Source of the DNA: Streptomyces hygroscopicus subsp. hygroscopicus
GTDB lineage: Bacteria > Actinomycetota > Actinomycetes > Streptomycetales > Streptomycetaceae
Length of the DNA stretch: 64,000 bases
Reading direction: 5' to 3'
Assembly: GCF_001553455.1 (NCBI RefSeq)
Contig: NZ_BBOX01000173.1
Coordinates: forward strand, 1-64,000
Both the position numbers and the translations under genes were made by a program. A model generated the notes under the pieces. The model saw nothing but the letters and a program-made list of their open reading frames with translations. It ran no database searches and was not told the DNA's origin. Positions 37,181-48,123 of this stretch are shown here, piece by piece. Position 1 is the first letter of the stretch. Every line of letters begins with the position of its first letter.

Positions 37181-37216
37181 CGGGCCGTGGTCGCCAGTTC
37201 TGGCGACCACGGCCCG
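37181..37216 (+). terminator. Perfect hairpin after first GH92 gene
   Basis: CGGGCCGTGGTCGCCAG (37181-37197) pairs exactly with 37200-37216 across a 2-base loop, 17 bp after the stop. Degenerate copies of GTGCTGTACGGGCG continue to about 37310. Confidence 0.8.
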
Positions 37217-37324
37217 CGTGCTGTACGGGCGACTACGGCCCATGTGTTGTACGGGCGGCTGCGGCCCGCGTGCTGCCCATACGGCACGTGCCGCGCGCCG
37301 TACGGGCAGCCGCGGACGGCAGAG

Positions 37325-37591
37325 CTAACCGTCAGCGAACAGATCCGCCGTACGGGAGGCGGTCGCGGCCCGGTCCAGCCAGGTGCCGAGGACATCCATG
37401 TCCTTGCACGACTCGATACGCTCACGCGTCTCAGCAGTAACCTCGAGCCCGCGCGCCTTGAGGATCCGCAGGAGAGCTTCGGCGTGGGCCTCAATCCGGG
37501 TTTCGGCTCGTGCCTCAGCTCGGGCCTCGGCCCGGACCTCGGCGAAGGCCCGCTGCGCATGGTCAGAACGGAAGAAATCCAGCAACGCGGA
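37325..37591 (-). pseudogene. C-terminal remnant of Rpn/transposase-like protein
   Basis: The frame holds a coiled-coil of repeated RAEARAEARAE heptad-like units. A tail follows in which LLRILKARGLEVTAETRERI is followed by SCKDMDVLGTWLDRAATA. In Streptomyces this tail closes Rpn-family nuclease/putative transposase proteins of about 290 residues. Here only about 88 residues remain from the internal ATG at 37591, the frame extends upstream into unrelated sequence, and no ribosome site is present. It is probably a dead fragment. Confidence 0.5.
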
Positions 37592-37740
37592 CATCAGTCG
37601 AAAAAATCCGATGGAGGGCTTCGTGTGAGGAACTGACCATGCGTTGAACGCTAGGGACATGTCGGCAATTGCCGATGGCAATTGTGCTCGCTTCACCCGA
37701 ACGTATGCAGCAGCCATTCAGGTTGACTCGGTCAAGATTT

Positions 37741-37772
37741 CGCCGGGCCGCCCTCGGAAGGGCGGCCCGGCG
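37741..37772 (-). terminator. Terminator of second GH92 gene
   Basis: CGCCGGGCCGCCCT (37741-37754) pairs perfectly with 37759-37772 around a 4-base loop, 28 bp after the GH92 stop on the minus strand. Confidence 0.8.
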
Positions 37773-37800
37773 AGCGGACCGTGCGGGGCGATCCCGAAAA

Positions 37801-40800
37801 TCAGCCGCGGGCCACCGCGAAGACGTGGAGATCCGCGTTGTCCGGCAGGGTGACGCTCTTGATGGTCTTGCCCTCGGGCGCCTGGAACGCCTTCGTGGCG
37901 AAGATGTAGGCGTCCACCACGTCCTTGTCGCCGCCGCTGATGTTGCGGTACGGGGTCTTGGCCACGGTCACGTTGCCGTACTGGACCGTTCCGCCGCCGC
38001 CTCCCACCGTCCAGTCGGTGAAGGACAGGTCTGCGGTGTCCGTACTGCCGTCCGTGTAGGTGACCTTGGCCGTGGCCTTCTGGTTGCCGTTGACGGCGCT
38101 GCCGATGAAGGACAGGGCGGTGGAGGCCGGGAGGCCGATGGTCTGGCCGGTGGCCGAGGCGTTGTCGGGGCGGCCGGCCGGGGAGGCGGGCCAGGTGAAG
38201 TCCAGGCCCTGGACGGTGGCCTCGGCGCCCGGCTCGAGACCGGCCGCGGCGAGGGCCTGCCGGGAGTAGCTCCAGCCGCCGCCGTCGTAGTCGCCCTCGT
38301 CGTGGTCGCCCTCGTCCTCGGTCGCGCCGACGTTGTTGTACGCGGCGAGCAGGGTGCCGGGCGCGGCGACGGTCAGTGTGATCGGCTGGACGACCTCGGT
38401 GTCCTCGCTGGTCACCGTCACCTTCGCGTCGTAGAAGCCCTCGGCCGTGCCCTTCCCCGCGCGCAGCGAGATCTCCGCCGTGCCGTCCGGCCCGACCGTC
38501 CCGGAGGCGGGTGAGGCGGTGAGCCCGTCGGGGGCGTCGGTGGTGAAGCGCACCTCGGGGCGGTCGCCCTCGCTGACCGGGACGGCGGCCACCTTCACGG
38601 TCAGGGCCTCGCCCGGGGCGAGCGTACCCGCGGTCGGCCCGACCCCGATCTGGTACGGCTGCTCGCCCTCGCGGAAGGAGGGCGGCGCGTCGGACGGCGC
38701 CGAGCCCCAGCCGCGGTCGGGGGCGTCGGAGAGGGTGTAGTCCAGCGTTCCGCCGTGCCGTACGAAGGTCTCCGGCAGCCAGGGGCGGTCACTCGCCCGC
38801 CCGTTCACCTTCAGCGCGTGGACGTACGGCGCGCCGGGCGCGGCCTGCGGGGCGCGGATGGAGATGTCCCTGCCGCCGCGCTCGATCTCGATCCGCGGGA
38901 AGAGGGGCGAGGCCAGGACCAGTTCGGCGCGGGAGGGCACCTGCGGGTACATGCCGAGGGCGGAGAAGACGTACCACGAGGACATCTCGCCGAGGTCGTC
39001 GTTGCCGGGGATGCCGCCGGGCTTGGTGGTCCACAGCCGGCGCATCGCGGCGCGCACGGTCTCCTGGGTCTTGTACGGCTGGCCGGCGTACGCGTACAGA
39101 TAGGGGACGTTGATCGACGGCTCGTTGTCCAGTGCGGACTTCTCGCCGCCCGCCCCCGTCAGCGCCCAGTCCCCGTCGGCGTCGTGGAAGAAGGCGTCCA
39201 GCCGCTTGACCGCGGCGTCCTTGCCGCCCATGGCGGCGAAGAGACCGGCGGGGTTGTGCGGGACCATCCAGGTGTACTGGGCGCTGGTGCCCTCCACGAA
39301 GCCGTTGCCGGTGGCCGGGGTGAAGCCGGTGACCCAGCTGCCGTCGGCCTTGCGGTTGGCGATGTAGCCGCCGGTCTCCGGGTCGGCGGCGGCGTTGAAG
39401 TTGTTCTGCCACCACTGGGCGCGGCGGGCGAAGGTGTCGGCGGTGGACTTCCGCCCCGCCGCCCGCGCCAGCTGGGAGAGGGCGAAGTCCGCGCCGGACA
39501 TCTCCAGGGTCTCGGCCGCGCCGCCCCAGGCGTTGGAGACGGACGGCATGTAGTGCAGCTTCAGGTACTGGTCGAGCGAGGGCCGCTGGCCGACCGACAT
39601 GATGGGCTTGCCCGCCGGGCTGAGGTCCTTGTCGGTCGGCACGGTGGCCGCCTTGAGGAGCGAGTCGAGGGCGGCGTCGAGGTCGAAGCGGCTGCCGCCG
39701 AAGGCCCGGATCCCGGCGAGGGCGGCGGCCGACGGATCGCCGTTCATCACATGCGTCCCGGAGGCGCCCTGGAGCCAGCGGTCCCAGATGCCGCCGTTCT
39801 GCCGGGCGAGGTTGAGCAGGGACTGGGCGATGTCGGAGCCCTTGTCCGGCTCCAGCAGGGTGAGCAGCTGGACCTGGGAGCGGTAGACGTCCCAGCCGGA
39901 GAAGGTGCCGTACTGGGCCCGGTGGCCCCGGCTCACCCGGTGCACCTCACCGTCGCCGCCCCGGTAGCGGCCGTCGGTGTCGCTGATGACGTTGGGGTGC
40001 AGCAGCGAGTGGTAGAGCGCGGTGTAGAAGGTGGTGCGGTCCGCGTCCGCGCCGCCGCCGACCCGGATCGCGGACAGCTGACGCCGCCAGGCGTCGTACG
40101 CGGCCGTCCGCACCTGGTCGAAGCCGCGGCGCGGCGGATTCTCGGCGGCGAGGTTGGCGCGGGCGCCCTTGCCGTCGACGTAGCTGATGCCGACCTTGAC
40201 GCCCACCCGGCGGGTGCCCGGGGCGAACTGGAGGTAGCCGCCGGAGCCCTTGCCGGCGACCGGACGGCCGTCGCCGCCGTAGCCGGTGCCGCCCTCGGCG
40301 GCGGTCGCGCCGGGCCGCAGGGTGCCGTCCTGCCAGGTGCCCTGGGCGGTGAACGGGGTGTCGAAGACGGCGGTGAAGTGCAGCGTGTAGTAGCTGCGGC
40401 GGCCCTCGGGGTCGAGGTAGCCGCAGAAGTTGCCGCTGGTGACGGAGCCGGAGACGGTGCGGTGCGCCGGGTCGATGGTGAGGTCGGCGGCGGAGCTGCC
40501 GACCTCGGAGGAGGAGGTGCGGATCAGCAGGGAGGCGGTCTTGTCCGCGGGGTAGGTGAAGCGGGCCGATCCGGTGTGGGCGGTGGCGGTCAGCTCGGCG
40601 CCGGCACCGGAGGCGAGGCCGACCCGGTAGCGGCCGGGTTCCGCGGTCTCGTCGGAGTGGCTGAAGCCGGAGGCGTAGACCTGGTCCTTGGTGTCGGCGG
40701 CGGGTGAGGAGGTGACCTCGCCCACGTGCGGGAAGAAGGGGATGTCGCCCGCGCCGCCCGCACAGCCGGTGCCGGACATATGGGTCAGGCTGAAGCCGCG

Positions 40801-41079
40801 GACGCGGGTGGCGTCGTAGTGGTAACCGCCGGGCGCGGCGGTGCGGGTGGCGTCTCCGCGGGTGTTCTCCGGGCTCCACGAGAGCATGCCGAAGGGGACG
40901 ACGGCGCCGGGGAATGTGTCGCCGCCGGCCGCGCTGCCGATCAGCGGATCGACGTACGCCGCCGGGTCCTTGACCAGCGGCGGCGGCGCGGCGGCCGACG
41001 CGGGCGCGGTGGCCGCGGTGGCGAGGAGCCCCGCGGTCAGGGCCGCGGCCGCCAGGGCGGCCAGGGGTCTTGAGGGCAT
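37801..41079 (-). CDS. Secreted GH92 alpha-mannosidase with C-terminal accessory domains
   Basis: 1092-residue secreted GH92 enzyme, a different subtype from its upstream neighbour. The signal peptide is typical (AALTAGLLATAATAPASA). The N-terminal beta-sandwich begins immediately (DPLIGSAAGGDTFPGAVVPFGM, then MSGTGC). The catalytic (alpha/alpha)6 part contains FSGWDVYRSQVQLLTLL, AWGGAAETLEM and the base motif GNDDLGEMSSWYVFSALGMY at about 690-710. A NEW3/immunoglobulin-like domain (about 800-880) and a final beta-rich domain of about 190 residues follow. The ATG at 41079 has GGGA 7 bases upstream. It is convergent with the first GH92 gene, and both promoters carry the same palindrome, so one regulator may control both. 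Confidence 0.93.
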   Translation of the reverse strand: MPSRPLAALAAAALTAGLLATAATAPASAAAPPPLVKDPAAYVDPLIGSAAGGDTFPGAVVPFGMLSWSPENTRGDATRTAAPGGYHYDATRVRGFSLTHMSGTGCAGGAGDIPFFPHVGEVTSSPAADTKDQVYASGFSHSDETAEPGRYRVGLASGAGAELTATAHTGSARFTYPADKTASLLIRTSSSEVGSSAADLTIDPAHRTVSGSVTSGNFCGYLDPEGRRSYYTLHFTAVFDTPFTAQGTWQDGTLRPGATAAEGGTGYGGDGRPVAGKGSGGYLQFAPGTRRVGVKVGISYVDGKGARANLAAENPPRRGFDQVRTAAYDAWRRQLSAIRVGGGADADRTTFYTALYHSLLHPNVISDTDGRYRGGDGEVHRVSRGHRAQYGTFSGWDVYRSQVQLLTLLEPDKGSDIAQSLLNLARQNGGIWDRWLQGASGTHVMNGDPSAAALAGIRAFGGSRFDLDAALDSLLKAATVPTDKDLSPAGKPIMSVGQRPSLDQYLKLHYMPSVSNAWGGAAETLEMSGADFALSQLARAAGRKSTADTFARRAQWWQNNFNAAADPETGGYIANRKADGSWVTGFTPATGNGFVEGTSAQYTWMVPHNPAGLFAAMGGKDAAVKRLDAFFHDADGDWALTGAGGEKSALDNEPSINVPYLYAYAGQPYKTQETVRAAMRRLWTTKPGGIPGNDDLGEMSSWYVFSALGMYPQVPSRAELVLASPLFPRIEIERGGRDISIRAPQAAPGAPYVHALKVNGRASDRPWLPETFVRHGGTLDYTLSDAPDRGWGSAPSDAPPSFREGEQPYQIGVGPTAGTLAPGEALTVKVAAVPVSEGDRPEVRFTTDAPDGLTASPASGTVGPDGTAEISLRAGKGTAEGFYDAKVTVTSEDTEVVQPITLTVAAPGTLLAAYNNVGATEDEGDHDEGDYDGGGWSYSRQALAAAGLEPGAEATVQGLDFTWPASPAGRPDNASATGQTIGLPASTALSFIGSAVNGNQKATAKVTYTDGSTDTADLSFTDWTVGGGGGTVQYGNVTVAKTPYRNISGGDKDVVDAYIFATKAFQAPEGKTIKSVTLPDNADLHVFAVARG

Positions 41080-41227
41080 TGCGGTCCCATCGTGTCGGAA
41101 GGGCCGCGATCGCCGGGTCGAACAAGCCGTGGGGACCGTACCGCACGGGGGCCGTCGGCCGTAAGGGTGCCGAATGGTCTTGACAGGGACACCCGGTTGG
41201 CGGCGTACTGATCATTACAGCCATGTT

Positions 41228-41239
41228 GACATCGTTGTC
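41228..41239. promoter_or_regulatory. Palindromic operator upstream of second GH92 gene
   Basis: On the plus strand the site reads GACATCGTTGTC; on the gene's strand it is GACAACGATGTC. That is one change from the GACAACGTTGTC site before the other GH92 gene. It lies just upstream of TGTAATGAT, a possible -10 for the minus-strand gene, so a bound protein would overlap the -35 region. Confidence 0.6.
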
Positions 41240-41308
41240 GCGTTCGCCGGTCGAGCAAGCCGCCTCCGCGTACCGACAACCCCTCACCGAACGCGCCATC
41301 ATGGGCGC

Positions 41309-42190
41309 ATGATCCTCCGCCAGCTACGTGACACCGACGAGGACGCCGAGGCGGCATGGGAGGTGGTGGCCGCCGCCTTCGGGGACACCGCCGCCCTCGC
41401 GGGCGAGGACGCGTGGCCGCCGGGTTACGTCGCCGAGGTCCGCACCCGGACCCGGCACCTGGCCCGCACCGACCCGGGCGGCTGCTGGCTCGCCCTGGAC
41501 GGCGCCGGTATGCCGCTCGGCCTGGCGCTGTCCGCGCGGCGCGAGGGCACCTGGGGGCTGTCGATGTTCGCGGTGCTGCCGCGTGCCCAGCGGCAGGGCG
41601 TCGGCCGGGAACTGCTGGCCGCGGCGCTGATGTACGGACGCGGGTGCCTGCGCGGCATCATCTGCGGATCGGAGGATCCGCGGGCGGCGAGCACCTACCG
41701 GCGGGCGGGGTTCGCGCTGCACCCGGCGATGCGGCTGCGCGGCACCGTCGGGCCGGAGACCAAGGAGCGGCTGTCCCCGCCCGACGGCGCCGTCCACGAG
41801 GGGGTGGCCCGCCACCGCGACCTGCTGGACTCGGTGGACCGCCGCACCCGGGGCGGCGCGCACGGCGCCGACCACGAACTGCTGCTGACCCAGCGGCGGT
41901 TGCTGGTCGTGGACGACCTGGCGGGCAGCGGCTACTGCTACGTCGCGGAGGACGGCAAGGTCGAGATGCTGGCCGCGACCTCGCGGCGGCTGGCGAAGCG
42001 GCTGCTGACGGCGGCCCTGCTGTGTCTGCCGGAGGGTGCCGACGCCCGGGTCCCGGCGCTGACGGCCGAACAGCAGTGGGCGGTGGACGTGGGCCTGGAG
42101 GCCGGTCTGGAGCTGTCGACATGCGGCTATGTGTGTCTGCGCGGTATGCCGCCGCCGACGCCGTACATCCCCTCCGGGACATTCCTCTGA
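41309..42190 (+). CDS. GNAT-family N-acetyltransferase
   Basis: 293-residue protein whose N-terminal half is a GNAT acetyltransferase fold. The acetyl-CoA pyrophosphate loop is in LPRAQRQGVGRELLAAAL and the closing strand reads ASTYRRAGFALHPAMRLRG. The C-terminal half (about 165-293) is unlike a simple GNAT and may be a second, degenerate GNAT domain that binds a ligand (GYCYVAEDGKVEMLAATS). The ATG at 41309 starts the fold directly; the longer frame from 41174 crosses the mannosidase promoter. Substrate unknown. It is convergent with acnA. Confidence 0.85.
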   Translation: MILRQLRDTDEDAEAAWEVVAAAFGDTAALAGEDAWPPGYVAEVRTRTRHLARTDPGGCWLALDGAGMPLGLALSARREGTWGLSMFAVLPRAQRQGVGRELLAAALMYGRGCLRGIICGSEDPRAASTYRRAGFALHPAMRLRGTVGPETKERLSPPDGAVHEGVARHRDLLDSVDRRTRGGAHGADHELLLTQRRLLVVDDLAGSGYCYVAEDGKVEMLAATSRRLAKRLLTAALLCLPEGADARVPALTAEQQWAVDVGLEAGLELSTCGYVCLRGMPPPTPYIPSGTFL

Positions 42191-42409
42191 CGACGCCCCG
42201 GCCCCGGGCCGGGCCTTGGGACCTCGGGCCGGGTCCCCGGCCTCCGGGCCCTGTCGCCGGGTGGGCAGAGCGCGGCGGCAGCGGCGAACGGCAGGCGTCC
42301 GCCGCCGAGAGCGGCGGACGGCGAGGGCGGCGGGCCCGGCGACAGGGCCCGGGGGGCGCGGCAGGCGCGGTGTGGGCGGAGCATGCGGGATCGGCTGCCG
42401 CACATGCGG

Positions 42410-42442
42410 ACGGGCCGCACCCCCGTCGGGGGTGCGGCCCGT
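42410..42442 (-). terminator. Terminator of acnA
   Basis: The 15-base arm ACGGGCCGCACCCCC (42410-42424) pairs perfectly with 42428-42442 across a 3-base loop, 24 bp past the aconitase stop. The rest of the 275-bp gap to the GNAT gene is repeat-poor, G+C-rich and noncoding. Confidence 0.8.
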
Positions 42443-42465
42443 CGCCGCTGCTTCAGGCCGCGTGC

Positions 42466-45303
<2,838 letters not shown>

Positions 45304-45332
45304 ACGGGGGCGGCGTTGCGCCTGCCAGCAGA

Positions 45333-45350
45333 TATCTCGATGTCGAGATA
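45333..45350. promoter_or_regulatory. 18-bp palindrome upstream of acnA
   Basis: TATCTCGA and TCGAGATA flank a central TG, a perfect inverted repeat 135 bp upstream of acnA and 250 bp before the LysR gene. Its size suits a MarR-family dimer. In S. coelicolor the citrate/aconitate-sensing MarR protein TamR is reported to act on the aconitase gene, so this is a candidate TamR site. Confidence 0.5.
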
Positions 45351-45603
45351 ACTCTAATACATCGGCCCCTCGCGGTCATGCCCTGCCCGGACACGGCCGT
45401 GTTCCGCGCCGGTTCACCGGTAAGGGTGATCGCCGGGCGGAAGGGCCCCGGGCGGCGGCGTTCCGCCGTGCGAGCCCGGGGCCGTGAGCACGCACGCGGA
45501 CGCGACCGCCGGCCCCGGCACGGACCACCACCGGTCCCGAACCGGCCCCGGCCTGCTCCGAGTTGCGCACTGAGCCACCCTCCACCACCGCGATACTGCT
45601 GCC

Positions 45604-46503
45604 ATGGACCCGCATCTGCTCCGCACGTTCGTCTCCGTGGCCCGCTGCGGATCCTTCTCCGACGCCGCACATGAGCTGGGCTTCACCCCGGCGGCCGTAT
45701 CCGAGCACATCGCGTCCCTGGAAGCGGACCTGCGCACGGCGCTGCTGACCCGCCGGCCGCTCATGCTCACCAGCGCGGGCGCCCGGCTGCTGGAGCACGT
45801 CGGCCCGCTGCTGCTCCGGCTGGACGCGGCGCGGGCCGACGTCGAGCGGCTGTCGGGCTCCGGCACCGCGCGGCTGGTGGTGGGGGCCGCACCGCTGGCG
45901 ATGAGCCCGAGGATCGCCGCGGCGCTGGACCGGGTGCGCCAGGCACACCCGGCCATCCGGGCCTCGCTGCGGATCCTCGGCCGCCGGGAGATCCCGGCGG
46001 CGGTGGCGTCCGGGGCGCTGGACCTGGGGCTGATCGACGGTCCGGCCACCCCCGCCGACGCCCCGCCACCGCCCGAGGCGGGTCCGCTCATCAGGGTCAC
46101 GGTCGCGGAGTCCCCGCTGGTGGTGGCCCTGCCCACCGGCCATCCGCTGGCCCGCCGGCTCGGCCTGCGGCTGGCCGACCTGGCCGACGCCCCCTGGCTG
46201 GACGCCCCGGACGCCGCCATACCGCTCGGACAGCTGCGCGCGGTGAGCCGGACCGGCGGCTTCCGTCCCTCGCTGACGTACGAGGGCACCGATGTGCGCG
46301 GGCTCCTCGCCCTGACCGCCGCCGGACACGGCCTCGCGCTCCTCCCCCACCAGGCGGCCAAGGACACCCCCGGCGTCGTCACGGTCCCCCTGATCACCCC
46401 CCGGCTGGTCCACCGCACCGAACTCCTCCACGGCGCCGCCCTCGACGGCCCGGCGCGGACGCTGGCGGCGGTGGTGACCGGAGATCGTCACCGGTACGGG
46501 TGA
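45604..46503 (+). CDS. LysR-family transcriptional regulator
   Basis: 299-residue LysR-type regulator. The winged HTH occupies about 1-60 (LLRTFVSVARCGSFSDAAHELGFTPAAVSEHIASLE), and the co-inducer-binding domain about 85-290, ending with TAAGHGLALLPHQA as in the family. The ATG at 45604 has no ribosome site; GATACT lies 12 bases upstream, so a leaderless message is likely. It is divergent from acnA across 405 bp. No obvious target operon is adjacent; it may act on itself or at a distance. An A+T-rich patch around 45330-45360 probably belongs to the acnA promoter. Confidence 0.88.
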   Translation: MDPHLLRTFVSVARCGSFSDAAHELGFTPAAVSEHIASLEADLRTALLTRRPLMLTSAGARLLEHVGPLLLRLDAARADVERLSGSGTARLVVGAAPLAMSPRIAAALDRVRQAHPAIRASLRILGRREIPAAVASGALDLGLIDGPATPADAPPPPEAGPLIRVTVAESPLVVALPTGHPLARRLGLRLADLADAPWLDAPDAAIPLGQLRAVSRTGGFRPSLTYEGTDVRGLLALTAAGHGLALLPHQAAKDTPGVVTVPLITPRLVHRTELLHGAALDGPARTLAAVVTGDRHRYG

Positions 46504-46547
46504 TCGCTGGGCGCATGTGCCCAGGCCCGTGGAGGATTGCGATGCCT

Positions 46548-46657
46548 GACGCAGTCGTGACTTCGGCTACACCCGGGTGAACGGCCCCCACCCCTTCGGC
46601 ACCCCGCTCCCGCTCCCGGCCCCCTTCGACCTGGAGCTGGACACCTCCGAGTTCTGA
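46548..46657 (+). pseudogene. C-terminal fragment of a Uma2-family endonuclease-like protein
   Basis: After an in-frame stop at about 46545, the frame reads DFGYTRVNGPHPFGTPLPL and closes with PAPFDLELDTSEF. This is the usual C-terminus of the numerous Uma2 (DUF820) proteins of Streptomyces, where PFG.P..LP.PF..ELDTS.F recurs. Only about 35 of some 190 residues remain, with no start or ribosome site. Confidence 0.5.
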
Positions 46658-46671
46658 CCGCGCCGGCCCCG

Positions 46672-47031
46672 TCAGCCGCCCGCGAGGCGGGCCCTGACCA
46701 GGGCCAGGACCTCCTCGTCCGTGAGGCCGAGGGCGCGGGCCTCCTCGACCAGACCCTGGACGCCCTGGAGGAGCCGGGCTCGGCCGGTGGACTGGCCGCC
46801 GGTGACGACGGCGCCACGGCCGCGGCGCAGCTCGATCAGCCCCTCCTCGCGGAGCCGCTGATAGCCGCGCAGGACCGTGTGGACGTTGACGCCGAGGGAT
46901 GCGGCGAGCGCGCGGGCGGCGGGGAGACGTTCGCCGGGGTGCACGGTGCCGTCGGCGATCGCACCGCGCACCGAGGCGGCGATCTGGTCGGCCAGCGGCA
47001 CCACGGAACTGGGGTCGACGCGGAAGAGCAT
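46672..47031 (-). CDS. GntR-family regulator, YtrA type
   Basis: 119-residue regulator of the short YtrA subfamily of GntR proteins: a winged HTH (about 10-75; PLADQIAASVRGAIADG, then LPAARALAASLGVNVHTVLRGYQ split over the recognition helix) and a brief C-terminal dimerisation helix, with no effector domain. Its ATG at 47031 comes one base after the stop of the upstream DUF1648 gene, with no independent ribosome site, so it is translated by coupling. Such pairs usually regulate the membrane protein encoded alongside, so autorepression of the operon is likely. Confidence 0.9.
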   Translation of the reverse strand: MLFRVDPSSVVPLADQIAASVRGAIADGTVHPGERLPAARALAASLGVNVHTVLRGYQRLREEGLIELRRGRGAVVTGGQSTGRARLLQGVQGLVEEARALGLTDEEVLALVRARLAGG

Positions 47032-47032
47032 C

Positions 47033-48001
47033 TCAGCCGCGCTGTTCCGAGGTGCCGCGTTCGCGCTCGATCAGCGTATTGAGCAGGGCGGCGGCGGTGG
47101 CGGCGTCGTCCACCGTGACCGCGAACTCCCGGCCCGTGGCCAGCCGCAGGAACAGCGCGTCGCCCGAGCGGAACACCAGCGCGCTGCCCCGGCCGCTGAT
47201 CCGGTAGCCCCATCCGCCCAGGCTCAGCGCGCTGGCCGCGCCGCTGGTGGCCCGCTCGATCCGCGCCAGCGGTATCCGCATCCGGGGCCACGGGGCGAAC
47301 CACGGGGCGACGGTGAGGCCGCGGCGGTCGACCGTCACCCGGCAGCGGGCCGGCGCGGCGGAGATCAGTCCGATGACGATCAGCCAGGCCTGCACCCCCG
47401 GGCCCACGGCGGCCGGCACCGCGCCCAGCAGTACGGCCCCCACCCCGCCGAAGAGCAGCACGGGCGAGCCGACGGTGCGCGTCCAGGTGGCGACCTCGCC
47501 GTCGGCCAGCGGGAGCCGGGCAGGGGCGGCCGAGCCCTCCGGGCCGTCCTCGGGCGCCGTGTCCCGGCCCGCGATCAGCCACCCCAGCGCGCCCGTGGCG
47601 CAGGCGACGACGAAGACGACGCCCAGCTGCCACACCGGCTCGGACACCCGGGAGGCGCGGACGGCGTCGGCGTTGGCGAAGAGCAGGGAGGCGAAGGCGT
47701 AGCCGAGCAGCCCGGCGGTCCCGTAGCCGATGGCGACCACGGGCCGCTGGGCGCGGAGCGCCGCGCGGGTACGCAGGACGCCCAGGGCGATGAGGAGACC
47801 GGAGCCGATCAGAACGGCGCTCACCACCGAGAGGAACGCACCCGGACCGGTGAATCCGTCGGCCTCCCCGCCGGGGCCGAAATGCGTCGCGAGCGGATCG
47901 GGCAGCCGGTCCCGCAGCCCGGTGAAGACGGCCAGGACAACGGCCCAGGCCAGCGCAAAGGGCAGAGTCACGACGAGCGCGCGCCGCCGGACAGGACTCA
48001 T
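47033..48001 (-). CDS. DUF1648-domain membrane protein
   Basis: 322-residue integral membrane protein. The N-terminal DUF1648 segment (about 1-60) has the hallmark LPDPLATHFGPGGEADGF between the first two helices. About six hydrophobic helices follow, then a C-terminal cytoplasmic beta-rich domain (about 210-320; GGWGYRISGRGSALVFRSG). Similar proteins pair with YtrA-type GntR regulators, as here. ATG 48001 follows GGGAG by 6 bases; the longer frame begins upstream of that site. Function unknown. It is divergent from the XRE-MurA gene. Confidence 0.87.
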   Translation of the reverse strand: MSPVRRRALVVTLPFALAWAVVLAVFTGLRDRLPDPLATHFGPGGEADGFTGPGAFLSVVSAVLIGSGLLIALGVLRTRAALRAQRPVVAIGYGTAGLLGYAFASLLFANADAVRASRVSEPVWQLGVVFVVACATGALGWLIAGRDTAPEDGPEGSAAPARLPLADGEVATWTRTVGSPVLLFGGVGAVLLGAVPAAVGPGVQAWLIVIGLISAAPARCRVTVDRRGLTVAPWFAPWPRMRIPLARIERATSGAASALSLGGWGYRISGRGSALVFRSGDALFLRLATGREFAVTVDDAATAAALLNTLIERERGTSEQRG

Positions 48002-48095
48002 ACAGGTCTCCCTCATCCCCGATTTGTTTGCATACTAATAGAACAATCCCCGACTGGACAGCCGTCACCCCTTCCACCTCCCCGATCGCATGCAC

Positions 48096-48116
48096 ATCTC
48101 ATATCTGAGATAGCCT
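48096..48116 (+). promoter_or_regulatory. Inverted repeat over the promoter of the XRE-MurA gene
   Basis: ATCTCA (48096-48101) and TGAGAT (48106-48111) form a perfect inverted repeat around TATC. The last base of the right arm begins TAGCCT, a possible -10 (48111-48116), 7 bases before the ATG, so the message may be leaderless. Binding by the gene's own XRE domain would block polymerase directly. Confidence 0.5.
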
Positions 48117-48123
48117 CTTCCGT

